Part shown: positions 35,696 through 47,190 of the stretch, one piece after another | Position numbering within the stretch: position 1 is the stretch's first letter | Layout: each line of letters opens with the position of its first letter | Source: Vibrio casei | GTDB lineage: Bacteria > Pseudomonadota > Gammaproteobacteria > Enterobacterales > Vibrionaceae | Assembly (NCBI RefSeq): GCF_002218025.2 | Contig: NZ_AP018681.1 | Coordinates: 1,136,071-1,200,070 of the forward strand | DNA length: 64,000 bases | Reading direction: 5' to 3' | Program-made: the position numbers and the translations under genes | The notes under the pieces: generated by a model | The model's input: only the letters and a program-made list of their open reading frames with translations | Told to the model about the DNA's origin: nothing | Database searches by the model: none

Positions 35696-36541
35696 TTGAA
35701 CTTTATAACGGATCATAAAATCCCACTCGGACACTGGATGGAAATTGTTGTTGATTGGCTCACGGTAAATGCCGCCAGTTTCTTCGATGCCATTTCCATT
35801 TTCCTTGAAACCATCATCACCTGTTTAGTCGACGTATTTCAATGGATGCCACCCGCTGTTCCCATTGCAATTACGGCCGCATTAGCGTGGTATTTACACC
35901 GTAAATTATCCTTAGTCGTGTTCATCATTGCAGCCTTACTGCTGATTTTAAATATGGGCTATTGGCAAGAAATGCTGGAAACCTTTGTTCTCGTCTTTGC
36001 GGCGACAACGATTTCCGTATTAATTGGCGTTCCTCTTGGGATCATGGCCGCGCACCGCCCTTGGTTGTATACCATCATGCGTCCTATTTTAGATTTAATG
36101 CAAACCGTTCCGACCTTTGTTTACCTTATTCCAACCTTAGTTTTATTTGGTTTAGGTATTGTTCCAGGGTTAATTTCGACCATTATTTTCGCCATCGCCG
36201 CGCCAATTCGTTTGACCTATTTAGGCATTATTAAAGTGCCAGAAGAATTGGTCGAAGCCGGTAAAGCCTTTGGGGCGAGTCGCATGAAATTATTGTTTAA
36301 AGTGGAACTGCCTGCCGCGCTGCCAAGCATTATGGCGGGAGTAACACAATGCATCATGTTGTCACTTTCAATGGTGGTTGTCGCGGCACTCGTCGGCGCT
36401 GATGGGCTAGGAAAACCGGTTATCCGAGCACTCAATACCGTGAATATTTCACAAGGCTTTGAAGCGGGTTTAGCGATTGTATTGGTCGCGATTATTTTGG
36501 ATCGCCTGTGTAAAACCCCCAACCAAACCAAAGAGGGATAA
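35696..36541 (+). CDS. proW: Betaine ABC transporter permease ProW-like
   Basis: A 281-residue permease with about six membrane helices. The conserved EAA loop reads VPEELVEAGKAFGASRMKLLFKVELPAALPSIMAGVTQ (about residues 182-218), the site that couples to ProV. It starts at TTG with AAGG seven bases before; no better ATG lies near. It ends two bases before proV, indicating tight coupling. Confidence 0.9.
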   Translation: MNFITDHKIPLGHWMEIVVDWLTVNAASFFDAISIFLETIITCLVDVFQWMPPAVPIAITAALAWYLHRKLSLVVFIIAALLLILNMGYWQEMLETFVLVFAATTISVLIGVPLGIMAAHRPWLYTIMRPILDLMQTVPTFVYLIPTLVLFGLGIVPGLISTIIFAIAAPIRLTYLGIIKVPEELVEAGKAFGASRMKLLFKVELPAALPSIMAGVTQCIMLSLSMVVVAALVGADGLGKPVIRALNTVNISQGFEAGLAIVLVAIILDRLCKTPNQTKEG

Positions 36542-36543
36542 TC

Positions 36544-37782
36544 ATGAACTCAATTAATATTAAAAACCTTGATGTGGTCTTTGGTAACAACCCTAATCAA
36601 GCTCTCGATTTACTGGATCAAGGACAATCACGCCAAGATATTATTGACCAAACCGGTCAAGTGGTTGGCGTCGATGATGTGAGCATTAGCGTTAAAGAAG
36701 GTGAGATTTGTGTTCTTATGGGGCTATCGGGCTCTGGGAAATCAAGCTTATTACGTGCGGTGAATGGCCTGAATACCATTTCGCGTGGATCATTAGAAAT
36801 CAAAGATGGTGATACTCTCGTTGATCTCGCCAATTGCGATAAATCAACGCTGCGCCACTTACGTACTCATCGAGTATCAATGGTATTCCAAAAATTTGCT
36901 TTAATGCCATGGCTAACTGTACTCGATAATGTTGCGTTTGGCTTAGAAATGAAAGGAATGAGCAAATCCGAACGCCGTAAAAAAGCGCGTGAACAATTGG
37001 AAATGGTGAGCCTAGCAGAATGGGCAGATAAACACCCACACGAGTTGTCTGGCGGTATGCAGCAGCGTGTCGGTCTCGCCCGCGCTTTTGCGATGGATAC
37101 CGATATATTGCTAATGGATGAACCCTTTTCAGCGTTGGATCCATTAATTCGTGCGCAACTACAAGATGAATTACTCGAGCTGCAAACCAAGCTCAATAAA
37201 ACCATTTTGTTTGTTAGCCATGACTTAGATGAAGCTCTAAAAATTGGTAATAACATTGCGATTATGGAGTCAGGTCGATTAATCCAACACGGCACGCCAG
37301 AGGAAATCGTCTTAGCGCCTAAAACTCAATACGTGAAAGATTTTGTGGCGCACACAAACCCACTTAACGTATTAAAAGGCAGCTCATTAATGATACCAGT
37401 AAGCGATTTAGCCTTCTCTAATAATGAAATTGAGATCTGCTCACACTCAGACATTCATTTGAAAAAAACAAAAGCTTCATTATCGGTAGAATCACTTGAA
37501 ATTATCAGTGAGAAACCGCTCACTTTAGTTGATTGGCAGACGACAGAAATGTCACTTGAAGAAATCAATGCCAGTATGCTCATTACCGCAAGCCCAGACA
37601 TTACTATGCGTGATGCCATTGAGCTAAAAAACCGCACCGCCCACCCAGTACTTATGGTGGAAAATAATCAGTTAGTGGGCATGTTAAGTGATAGTGAATT
37701 CTATAATGCGTTATTAGGTAATTACCAAGCACTAGAGCAAACACAAAATAAACCGTTGGATAGCAGCACTAGCGCCGCTTAA
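36544..37782 (+). CDS. proV: Betaine ABC transporter ATPase ProV-like, with CBS domain
   Basis: A 412-residue ATPase with Walker A GLSGSGKSS (residues 60-68), signature ELSGGMQQRVGLARAFA, Walker B ILLMDEPFSALD, and the N-terminal extension found in ProV/OpuAA (ALDLLDQGQSRQDIID). A C-terminal region of about 130 residues holds a CBS-like segment (TMRDAIELKNRTAHPVLMVENNQLVGMLSDSEF), likely an ionic-strength sensor. It ends the bet-pro unit and is followed by a strong terminator. Confidence 0.92.
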   Translation: MNSINIKNLDVVFGNNPNQALDLLDQGQSRQDIIDQTGQVVGVDDVSISVKEGEICVLMGLSGSGKSSLLRAVNGLNTISRGSLEIKDGDTLVDLANCDKSTLRHLRTHRVSMVFQKFALMPWLTVLDNVAFGLEMKGMSKSERRKKAREQLEMVSLAEWADKHPHELSGGMQQRVGLARAFAMDTDILLMDEPFSALDPLIRAQLQDELLELQTKLNKTILFVSHDLDEALKIGNNIAIMESGRLIQHGTPEEIVLAPKTQYVKDFVAHTNPLNVLKGSSLMIPVSDLAFSNNEIEICSHSDIHLKKTKASLSVESLEIISEKPLTLVDWQTTEMSLEEINASMLITASPDITMRDAIELKNRTAHPVLMVENNQLVGMLSDSEFYNALLGNYQALEQTQNKPLDSSTSAA

Positions 37783-37831
37783 ACTCTATCCATCTGAAAC
37801 CCTATTCATCTAAAAACTTATACAGCAAAAA

Positions 37832-37883
37832 AGCCCGTCTTCTTCTTTTAATTAAAAAAGACGTTGATTAAAGAAGACGGGCT
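37832..37883. terminator. Bidirectional terminator after proV
   Basis: A 13-bp perfect stem, AGCCCGTCTTCTT (37832-37844) and AAGAAGACGGGCT (37871-37883). A-rich before and T-containing after; serves proV (plus) and the XRE gene (minus). Confidence 0.85.
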
Positions 37884-37927
37884 CTCATTTGATTCACTAT
37901 CACTTAGATAGAGAACATTTTCGTACA

Positions 37928-38308
37928 TTACCGATTAGTATTGAGCTTTGCCACTTTACAACAATAATCAATAATCACTTGGTTGCCATCAATTTGAACA
38001 TTTTGAATATCACCATCGATAATAATGCGATTTTGTAAGTACACGACAGCGTTATCAGGGGCGATTTGTTGTTTTAATGACGGTAAAATAGTGTGGGCTT
38101 CAATATCTAACTGTTGAAAAAATCGGGTCACAAACCCCTGAGTTAATTGCCCTTTCCCTCTGATCATTTCGGAGAATTCAACAACACCTACACCTAATCG
38201 TTTTGCCATATCCATTTGCGTTAAATGACGCTTTGCTTTTTGTGACATCCATAAATTGTATAAGGCTTCTCGATCTTGCTCTGTAAATTCCATGATGTCT
38301 CTATTCAT
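37928..38308 (-). CDS. XRE-family (Cro/CI-type HTH) regulator
   Basis: A 126-residue DNA-binding protein. The HTH lies at about residues 28-58 (LTQMDMAKRLGVGVVEFSEMIRGKG), with KRHLTQ in place of the usual R-x-x-x-G-L-T. The C-terminal part is beta-rich (VVYLQNRIIIDGDIQNVQIDGNQVIIDY) and may bind a ligand or dimerise. Two starts, 38308 and 38290, are both plausible. No phage genes are near, so it is likely a chromosomal regulator of unknown target. Confidence 0.78.
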   Translation of the reverse strand: MNRDIMEFTEQDREALYNLWMSQKAKRHLTQMDMAKRLGVGVVEFSEMIRGKGQLTQGFVTRFFQQLDIEAHTILPSLKQQIAPDNAVVYLQNRIIIDGDIQNVQIDGNQVIIDYCCKVAKLNTNR

Positions 38309-38454
38309 TACCTTTATTTATCATGTAACTAAAATGACAAAGTCACGTGAATACCTTGTCATTCAAACGTCAAGTTTTGTTCAGGGAATTTAAAAACAGA
38401 TAAAAACGCTCTATTGCATCAATAACGAGGGCTTTCTTAAAAAGTATAGGGGAA

Positions 38455-38940
38455 TTAAGGTGCCGATGGCGTTTGAGTTATTGTTACTTTCACCTGACTT
38501 CTTGCTTGCAGCCACACACCACTCGCTTTCATCAAATAGCCAAATCCCCCACCCAATAACAACGAAGGGATCACAATCTGCCAATGTCCATTAGCCGCAA
38601 ACGTCGCGCATGCACCAATGAAGGTTCCAGGGATAAAACTCAGCCACTGTTTTTTAGCTTGAATACACATAAAGAAAGACACCATTGCTGTCAACACATA
38701 GCCAATAATATCACTGCCAAATTGCTGCGAACCATGAATAATCACTAAAGCCCAACCTACCCCAGCTAAATTAGTCAGTAAGCTGATCCCTAGTCCTTTA
38801 ATCCCTTGAGTTGGCGATGCAAAATAACTGGTGCACCCTAAAAAGCCCGCCCACGACAATAAACCTAAAGAAACCGCAACCCAGCCCCAAATGCCAGAAA
38901 GCAAACCTGTAGTAAGAGAAATCGCCAGAAGTGTTGACAT
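38455..38940 (-). CDS. DUF1097-family membrane protein (YcdZ-like)
   Basis: A 161-residue protein with about five membrane helices and glycine-rich interhelical segments (GLLSGIWGWVAVSLGLLSWAGFLGCTSYFASP). It resembles E. coli YcdZ of DUF1097. A transport role for a small neutral or ionic solute has been suggested for similar folds but is not established. Single gene. Confidence 0.75.
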   Translation of the reverse strand: MSTLLAISLTTGLLSGIWGWVAVSLGLLSWAGFLGCTSYFASPTQGIKGLGISLLTNLAGVGWALVIIHGSQQFGSDIIGYVLTAMVSFFMCIQAKKQWLSFIPGTFIGACATFAANGHWQIVIPSLLLGGGFGYLMKASGVWLQARSQVKVTITQTPSAP

Positions 38941-39172
38941 GGTAAGGCCTCGCCACGGTTGATTGCCTTTACAACAACCAAAATAAATTTAAGCGAGCAT
39001 ACTAAAAGGGAATGGCATGATATTTAGAGAGATTGATCACAAAGTAATTGAAACAAAAATATTCATTACACCAAAGTGAGAATGCAAGCGATTAACTGGC
39101 TTGTATTCATAATAACACTTATAAACCAACACATTTATTGGTGCTAGATTCTTATCTCCTAACACCAATCAT

Positions 39173-40042
39173 CTATTTACGACGTTCCCACTGGGTTATA
39201 AATACAATGGATGCCATCATGATCGCGGCGCCCACCCATAAGTTGCCTGTCGGGATCCAACCAAATACTAACCAGCCCAAAAAAACATTAAATGGAAGTT
39301 TAGCAAGATCAAAAGGTTGAACAAATGAGGCATCGGCTACCGAGTAGGCTTTGACAATCGCCCATTGAGCTAAAGCGGTCATCACACCAGCACCAATCAA
39401 TAATAGCCAAACCGTCCAACCGACAGGAGTTGACCATTCAGGGAGTGCCAAAAAGACATTAAATGGCGTTAACAACAGCAATAAATACACCACCATGGTC
39501 GAAGGTGAATCATTCACCGACATTTTCTTGACCATAAGCGAATAACAAGCCCAAAAGAAAGCTGCTCCCACCGGTAACATGGTTGCCCAACTAAATGCAT
39601 CCGACCAAGGTTCTAGAATGATCATTGCGCCGCCAAAGCCAGCCAATGTTGCCAGCCAACGTGCCCACCCCACCTTTTCTTTTAAGATAAGACCAGACCC
39701 TACCGTGGCAAACAAAGGAGAGGTCATCAACAACGCAATACCTTGCCAAATGGGAACAGGATAGGCTAACGCCCAAAACCAAAGCTGAATGCCAATCACG
39801 GATAAAAAGACGCGAAAAGCATGCCACCAGAAATGTTGAGTATACAAAGACTTTCGAATGCCTAACGTTTTCAAATACGGCAGAATAGCCACCAACGCAA
39901 TCGCATATTGAAGTAAAGCAACGGTGGTAGAAGGAAGAGAAAAAATAATACTAATATATTGAGCAATACTATTGACAAGGGCAAAAGATAAACCCGCGAT
40001 CAGCATCCACGATGCACCCAAAACGGGTGAATGATTGGACAT
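39173..40042 (-). CDS. EamA-domain (DMT superfamily) transporter
   Basis: A 289-residue transporter with ten membrane helices arranged as two EamA repeats (first repeat ending near GGAMIILEPWS, second beginning ATMLPVGAAFFWACYSLMVKKM). Such proteins export or import metabolites across the inner membrane. ATG at 40042 is preferred over an in-frame TTG seven codons earlier. Substrate unknown. Confidence 0.85.
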   Translation of the reverse strand: MSNHSPVLGASWMLIAGLSFALVNSIAQYISIIFSLPSTTVALLQYAIALVAILPYLKTLGIRKSLYTQHFWWHAFRVFLSVIGIQLWFWALAYPVPIWQGIALLMTSPLFATVGSGLILKEKVGWARWLATLAGFGGAMIILEPWSDAFSWATMLPVGAAFFWACYSLMVKKMSVNDSPSTMVVYLLLLLTPFNVFLALPEWSTPVGWTVWLLLIGAGVMTALAQWAIVKAYSVADASFVQPFDLAKLPFNVFLGWLVFGWIPTGNLWVGAAIMMASIVFITQWERRK

Positions 40043-40163
40043 AGTTAAACATCTCGTTAACAAAAAAGTAGGCTGATGATAAAGGGTAGAAAGCTAGATT
40101 ACTAGGGCTGTTGATGTTTCGTAGCTTTCTATACCTAATGCCAATGGCAAATTAACCAATGAC

Positions 40164-41843
40164 TTATTGATCGTTAAACCATCCTGGTACCATCACATTC
40201 AATGACCTTGGCTGAACACGAACCGTTAATTTATCGGTTTGATATAACTCGCCATCTATCACATATTTAAAGGGTTGATCACTAGACACTTCGACTTGTT
40301 TCGCTTGTCTATGAATAAACCCAACCGGTTCAGCAGTCGGTAATAGGCCCGATAAGGCCAATTCAGACAACGACAGCAAGCGGCCAGAAACACTTTCATG
40401 GCTTAGTAAGTAGGTAATATCCATAATGCCATCTTGCAAATCCGGCTCGCCACCACCTTGCGCTAAAAGCGTCGTAAATGGCGCCGCATTGGCAATCACT
40501 AAGCTGCTCACTTCTAATGATTGAGGCTCATCTTTATCTAATGTCATATTGATATGCAGCGTGTCATTGTTGGAAATCGCGCCCCATAAGCCTTTCAAAT
40601 AAGCAAATTGACCATCATTGTTTTTCTCTTCTCGCTCGGCATATTCAATCATTTGTTGCTCAAAACCAATCCCCGCCACCAGCAGCATAAGATCGTCATT
40701 ACATAATGCCGTATCTATTTTGGTTATTTCACCTTTTAAAATAGCGCCACAAGCGGTCTCTACCGGGATAATTTTATTTTCAATACCGTAAAGCACATGA
40801 CAAAGCGCATTCGCGGTTCCAAGTGGCAGAATACCAAGTACGATATCGGTATGGACAATTTGACTCGCCACTTCAGTAACGGTACCGTCCCCTCCACCAG
40901 CGATAATTAAAGACGCATTGGCCTTAACTGCCTCTTTCGCCCAATGGGTTGCAGAAATATCTGGCGTAGTTTCCCTAACTTCAACGTGATACTTTTCTTT
41001 TACTTTTTTTAGAATATCTTCTTTATAGATCCCCCACTTCCCTCCCCCAGAAACTGGGTTCACAATAATCCAAACCGTTTTATTACTGCTAGCATTTTGC
41101 TTTGTTGCAGGGCCTGAGCCACACTCTTTTTCTGCGCTGAATATTTTTGCTTTATCTAAGGTAGTTAACATAGCCATCTGCTCCTTATTCAAATTTGCGG
41201 TACTGCGAATGGAGTGAATTTTTTCCATCACATCTTCAATGCTTAACTGAGGATACCGACGAAGCAGATAAGCGGCCAATACAAATACCGAGCGCCCTCT
41301 TCCTAACGCACAGTGAACCACGACTTTTCTAGAATCTGCCAATTGCACATCAATCCAATCTAATGCTTTCAATAATTTGCGCTTTGATGGCACTTTATGA
41401 TCCAAAACAGGCAAATTAAAATAATGGAATTCTTTTCTCGCTTTACCACTTTCTAGCCCTCGGAACTCAGCCGTAATATCTAAAATACTGCTGATACCTT
41501 GGGCCTTTAATTCATCTAAATCTTTAGAAAAAAGGCGCCGAGATAAATAAAGTTGGGGATCAATTCGTTGAATGGGAGCGACAGAATCACGCCTTCTCGC
41601 CCAATAATTATAGTAATGCACACCAATGAGAAAAGGAGCTAGCACCAATTGAATACCGTTTGGAATGACACCATTCGGGCTTTTACGAAATAGATGAGGG
41701 AAATTACACCAGTAGGCAATACTCACCACTGAAAGTGATAACGCAACCCATGCCAATGGAATAGACAACCAGAAACTTGGGCAAAGTAACGCCAGTACAT
41801 AAAATAGAAGACTGCCTGCCACGTAGTATTTGGTCACTATCAT
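40164..41843 (-). CDS. Fusion of dual-specificity phosphatase and diacylglycerol-kinase-type lipid kinase
   Basis: A 559-residue three-part protein. Residues 1-75 hold two or three membrane helices. Residues about 85-225 form a dual-specificity phosphatase with active site VVHCALGRGRS, which is the HC-x5-R-S/T signature. Residues about 250-555 form a DAGK catalytic domain of the YegS/BmrU type with NPVSGGGKWG and GGGDGTVTEVA. It is thus predicted to remove a phosphate from one substrate and to phosphorylate a lipid at the inner membrane. It stands alone, with no operon partner. Confidence 0.88.
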   Translation of the reverse strand: MIVTKYYVAGSLLFYVLALLCPSFWLSIPLAWVALSLSVVSIAYWCNFPHLFRKSPNGVIPNGIQLVLAPFLIGVHYYNYWARRRDSVAPIQRIDPQLYLSRRLFSKDLDELKAQGISSILDITAEFRGLESGKARKEFHYFNLPVLDHKVPSKRKLLKALDWIDVQLADSRKVVVHCALGRGRSVFVLAAYLLRRYPQLSIEDVMEKIHSIRSTANLNKEQMAMLTTLDKAKIFSAEKECGSGPATKQNASSNKTVWIIVNPVSGGGKWGIYKEDILKKVKEKYHVEVRETTPDISATHWAKEAVKANASLIIAGGGDGTVTEVASQIVHTDIVLGILPLGTANALCHVLYGIENKIIPVETACGAILKGEITKIDTALCNDDLMLLVAGIGFEQQMIEYAEREEKNNDGQFAYLKGLWGAISNNDTLHINMTLDKDEPQSLEVSSLVIANAAPFTTLLAQGGGEPDLQDGIMDITYLLSHESVSGRLLSLSELALSGLLPTAEPVGFIHRQAKQVEVSSDQPFKYVIDGELYQTDKLTVRVQPRSLNVMVPGWFNDQ

Positions 41844-43747
<1,904 letters not shown>

Positions 43748-43788
43748 AGCCTAAAGCCTTTCCCCATTATAGGTGGGTAACCGCTGAT

Positions 43789-43816
43789 AAGGCGTCCAAC
43801 TCAGGACGCCTTTTTT
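43789..43816 (+). terminator. Intrinsic terminator/attenuator between potF and potG
   Basis: Stem AAGGCGTCC (43789-43797) with GGACGCCTT (43804-43812), 6-base loop and T run to 43816. It lies within the 99-base spacer of the operon, so only part of the transcription should reach potGHI. Confidence 0.85.
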
Positions 43817-43846
43817 CTTGAATAAAAAGTAACAGGAATCAAAAGC

Positions 43847-44998
43847 ATGGTCATTACTTCCAGTGCCTATAAAAAAGCGTTAGAACGTCAATCCAAACCA
43901 AAAGAAGTACTGGTGAAGATTGATCGTGTCAGTAAGCAGTTTGATGACACTATTGCTGTCGATAACGTTTCACTAAGCATTAATAAAGGTGAAATATTCG
44001 CTTTGCTCGGCGGCTCTGGCTCGGGTAAATCCACCCTATTGCGCATGTTGGCTGGATTTGAAAAACCAACCGAAGGGCGCATCATTTTGGACGGCGTCGA
44101 TATCACCGACATGGCACCTTACGATCGCCCAATTAACATGATGTTTCAGTCTTACGCTTTATTCCCACACATGAGTGTCGCCCAGAACATCGCCTTTGGT
44201 TTGAAGCAAGATTCACTACCAAAAGATGAAATAAAAGCTCGGGTAGAAGAAATGCTGAAACTGGTTCACATGGCACAATACGCCAACCGTAAACCACACC
44301 AACTTTCTGGTGGTCAACGTCAGCGTGTGGCTCTGGCTCGTTCATTAGCGAAACGCCCTAAGTTGTTATTGCTCGACGAACCAATGGGCGCGCTTGATAA
44401 AAAACTGCGATCTCAAATGCAACTTGAACTGGTTGAGATCATTGAGCGTGTTGGCGTGACCTGCGTAATGGTTACTCATGATCAAGAAGAAGCAATGACC
44501 ATGGCGCAACGTGTTGCCATCATGCATTTAGGCTGCATTGAGCAAATTGGTAGCCCAATGGATATTTATGAAACGCCAGTCAATCGCTTGGTATGTGAGT
44601 TCATTGGTAATGTGAACTTATTTGATGGCATGTTAGTAGAAGATGAACAAGATCACGCCACCATTGCTTGTGTTGATTTATCTCAACCCATTTATGTCGG
44701 TCACGGTATTAGCTCACAAGCAGAAAACAAAAAAGTGACTTACGCCTTGCGTCCTGAAAAATTATTAATGAGTACGCATTTACCAAACGATCTTGAACAT
44801 CCAGATTTTAACTGGACAACCGGCGTTGTGTACGACATCGCCTATTTAGGAGGGCATTCGGTCTACCACATTCAATTGCCGTCTGGAAAAATAGTACAGG
44901 CATTTATTGCCAACGCAGAGCGCCACGGTAAACGTCCAACTTGGGAGGATAAAGTGTACTTATTCTGGGAAGACGACAGCGGCGTAGTATTGCAATAA
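43847..44998 (+). CDS. potG: Putrescine ABC transporter ATPase PotG
   Basis: A 383-residue ATPase with Walker A GGSGSGKST (residues 55-63), signature LSGGQRQRVALARSLAKRPKLLLLDEPMGALDKKLR, and the C-terminal TOBE regulatory domain (about 285-380, with YALRPEKLLM). The pattern NMMFQSYALFPHMSVAQNIAFGLKQDSLPK is close to E. coli PotG. It powers PotH-PotI. It follows a terminator hairpin and precedes potH by 6 bases or 57 bases, depending on the potH start. Confidence 0.93.
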   Translation: MVITSSAYKKALERQSKPKEVLVKIDRVSKQFDDTIAVDNVSLSINKGEIFALLGGSGSGKSTLLRMLAGFEKPTEGRIILDGVDITDMAPYDRPINMMFQSYALFPHMSVAQNIAFGLKQDSLPKDEIKARVEEMLKLVHMAQYANRKPHQLSGGQRQRVALARSLAKRPKLLLLDEPMGALDKKLRSQMQLELVEIIERVGVTCVMVTHDQEEAMTMAQRVAIMHLGCIEQIGSPMDIYETPVNRLVCEFIGNVNLFDGMLVEDEQDHATIACVDLSQPIYVGHGISSQAENKKVTYALRPEKLLMSTHLPNDLEHPDFNWTTGVVYDIAYLGGHSVYHIQLPSGKIVQAFIANAERHGKRPTWEDKVYLFWEDDSGVVLQ

Positions 44999-45055
44999 CG
45001 TTCAATGAATAAAAATTTCAGCACTCAGAAAAGTCATTACATTAAAGGCACAACG

Positions 45056-45967
45056 ATGAATACAAGCCTATTCAACAAGTGGCAAATCGATAAAAAAATT
45101 GGCCGAAAGTTAGTCATTGGCATTCCGTTCTTTTGGCTATTTACTTTCTTTTTATTGCCCTTTGTTATCGTACTAAAAATCAGTTTTTCACAAGCGGATG
45201 TAGCAATACCGCCTTATACAGAATTAGTCAGCTGGGCAGACGAACAAATCACCATCTTACTGAACATGGGCAACTATTTATTATTAAGTGCCGATGAACT
45301 GTATTTGGCCGCTTATTTAAGTTCATTAAAAATGGCGTTAATTAGTACTCTAGCCTGTTTATTCATTGGCTACCCAATGGCTTATGCAATTTCGAAAGCG
45401 AAAAAAGAGACGCAGACCATTTTATTGCTGCTTATCATGATGCCAACGTGGACAGCCATTCTCATCCGTGTTTATGCGTGGATGGGTATTTTAAGCAATA
45501 ACGGATTACTTAATGGATTTTTATTGCATTTAGGTGTGATTAATGAGCCTCTGCAAATACTGAATACCGATTTAGCCGTCTACATCGGGATCGTGTATTC
45601 CTATTTGCCTTTTATGGTGTTACCACTTTACGCCAACCTTGTTAAACACGATCAAAGCTTACTAGAAGCAGCGTCGGACTTAGGTTGTCGCAATGTATCC
45701 ACCTTCTGGCAAATCACCGTACCGCTGTCGAAAAGCGGCATTATTGCGGGTTGCATGTTAGTGTTTATTCCTGTCGTTGGTGAATTTGTCATCCCTGAAT
45801 TATTAGGTGGACCAGATACTTTAATGATCGGCAAAGTATTATGGCAAGAATTCTTCAATAACCGTGATTGGCCTGTCGCTGCAGCATTAGCAGTCGTCAT
45901 GTTAGTGGTATTGATGATCCCTATTATTTTCTTTAATCGTACTCAAGCTAAAGCGCTTGAAGGTTAA
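45056..45967 (+). CDS. potH: Putrescine ABC transporter permease PotH
   Basis: A 303-residue permease with about six helices, beginning with an Arg/Lys-rich cytoplasmic segment then RKLVIGIPFFWLFTFFLLPFVIVLKISFS. The EAA motif is LLEAASDLGCRNVSTFWQITVPLSKSGI. The start at 45056 is chosen because AAAGG lies 7 bases before it; an upstream ATG at 45005 lacks a ribosome site. It pairs with PotI. Confidence 0.9.
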   Translation: MNTSLFNKWQIDKKIGRKLVIGIPFFWLFTFFLLPFVIVLKISFSQADVAIPPYTELVSWADEQITILLNMGNYLLLSADELYLAAYLSSLKMALISTLACLFIGYPMAYAISKAKKETQTILLLLIMMPTWTAILIRVYAWMGILSNNGLLNGFLLHLGVINEPLQILNTDLAVYIGIVYSYLPFMVLPLYANLVKHDQSLLEAASDLGCRNVSTFWQITVPLSKSGIIAGCMLVFIPVVGEFVIPELLGGPDTLMIGKVLWQEFFNNRDWPVAAALAVVMLVVLMIPIIFFNRTQAKALEG

Positions 45968-46004
45968 AGAGAAAGAAGCAAAAGCTTAAAAAGGAAAAAC
46001 TAAA

Positions 46005-46847
46005 ATGAAACGTTTTGGCTTTGCAAATCTGATGCTGGTTTTAGGCCTAGCATTCATTTATTTGCCACTTGTCATCATGGTAATTTATTCATTTAACTCT
46101 TCTAAACTGGTAACGGTTTGGGGCGGTTGGTCAATACAATGGTACGGATCATTATGGGAAAACACCCAACTGATGAGTGCTGTATTTCGCTCATTAGAAA
46201 TTGCCTTTTACACCGCTATTTCAGCAGTGGCTTTAGGCACAATGGCCGCCTTTGTATTAACTCGCATTCCACGCTTTCATGGTAAAACCTTGTTTGGCGG
46301 TATGGTAACAGCGCCATTGGTCATGCCAGAAGTGATCACTGGTTTGTCTTTGCTATTATTGTTTGTCGCAATGAACAACTTAATCGGCTGGCCTGTGGAA
46401 CGTGGCATGATGACGATTTGGATTGCTCATACCACATTCACCAGTTCATATGTGGCTATTTTAGTGTCTTCTCGTTTACGCGAATTAGATATTTCAATGG
46501 AAGAAGCCGCGATGGATTTAGGTGCAAAACCGTGGAAGGTATTCTTTCAAATTACCATACCAATGATCGCACCTTCATTGGTGGCAGGTGGCATGATGGC
46601 ATTTGCACTCTCATTGGATGACTTGGTGTTGGCAAGCTTTGTCTCTGGCCCTGGTGCAACCACGTTGCCAATGGAAATTTTTTCTTCCGTTCGTTTAGGA
46701 GTGAAACCAGAAATCAATGCCATTGCGAGTTTGATTTTGTTGTGCGTATCATTATTTACCTTTACGACTTGGTTCATCATGGCAAGAGCAGAAAAACGCC
46801 GTAAAAAAGAGATTTACCAAAGCAAAAAAGCGGTCTCTACTCATTAA
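46005..46847 (+). CDS. potI: Putrescine ABC transporter permease PotI
   Basis: A 280-residue permease with about six helices. Landmarks are NLMLVLGLAFIYLPLVIMVIYSFNSSKLVTVWGGWSIQWYGSLW and the EAA motif ISMEEAAMDLGAKPWKVFFQITIPMIAPSLVAGG. It completes the PotFGHI transporter, which takes up putrescine for growth, biofilm or stress roles. A terminator hairpin follows within 30 bases. Confidence 0.92.
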   Translation: MKRFGFANLMLVLGLAFIYLPLVIMVIYSFNSSKLVTVWGGWSIQWYGSLWENTQLMSAVFRSLEIAFYTAISAVALGTMAAFVLTRIPRFHGKTLFGGMVTAPLVMPEVITGLSLLLLFVAMNNLIGWPVERGMMTIWIAHTTFTSSYVAILVSSRLRELDISMEEAAMDLGAKPWKVFFQITIPMIAPSLVAGGMMAFALSLDDLVLASFVSGPGATTLPMEIFSSVRLGVKPEINAIASLILLCVSLFTFTTWFIMARAEKRRKKEIYQSKKAVSTH

Positions 46848-46870
46848 TAACGTTAATATATCTCCCCCTA

Positions 46871-46897
46871 AAAGGGCACTTATAAGGTGCTCTTTTT
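46871..46897 (+). terminator. Intrinsic terminator after potI
   Basis: Stem built from GGGCAC and GTGCTC with flanking A/T pairs (one G-U pair), followed by six T residues. Confidence 0.75.
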
Positions 46898-47190
46898 TAT
46901 ATCATCAAGGCAATGTTTCACATTGTAATTTTATTTGAAACATAAGAAAGAGAATTGCTAAAGTAAAATAAATACCCGTTTTAGCGAAATCACATAACCA
47001 TAAAATTGATTTGTAACTAGACTTATATAAACCACTAAACCACTTTGCCTAATGAGAAAAAGTTTGTTAGGTTGGAGGTATAGTATTTGACGTTGATGAT
47101 GACAATCGACTTATCAACAAACTAAATACTAGGATATCAAATCAGAATTTCGCCTTGTTATTTAAGGCTTTTCAACAGAAGGTATTGTGT
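46898..47190. other. Noncoding region before the HPF-type gene
   Basis: About 290 A/T-rich bases without a credible gene. The promoter of the downstream ribosome-hibernation gene must lie here; I could not fix its elements. Confidence 0.5.
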
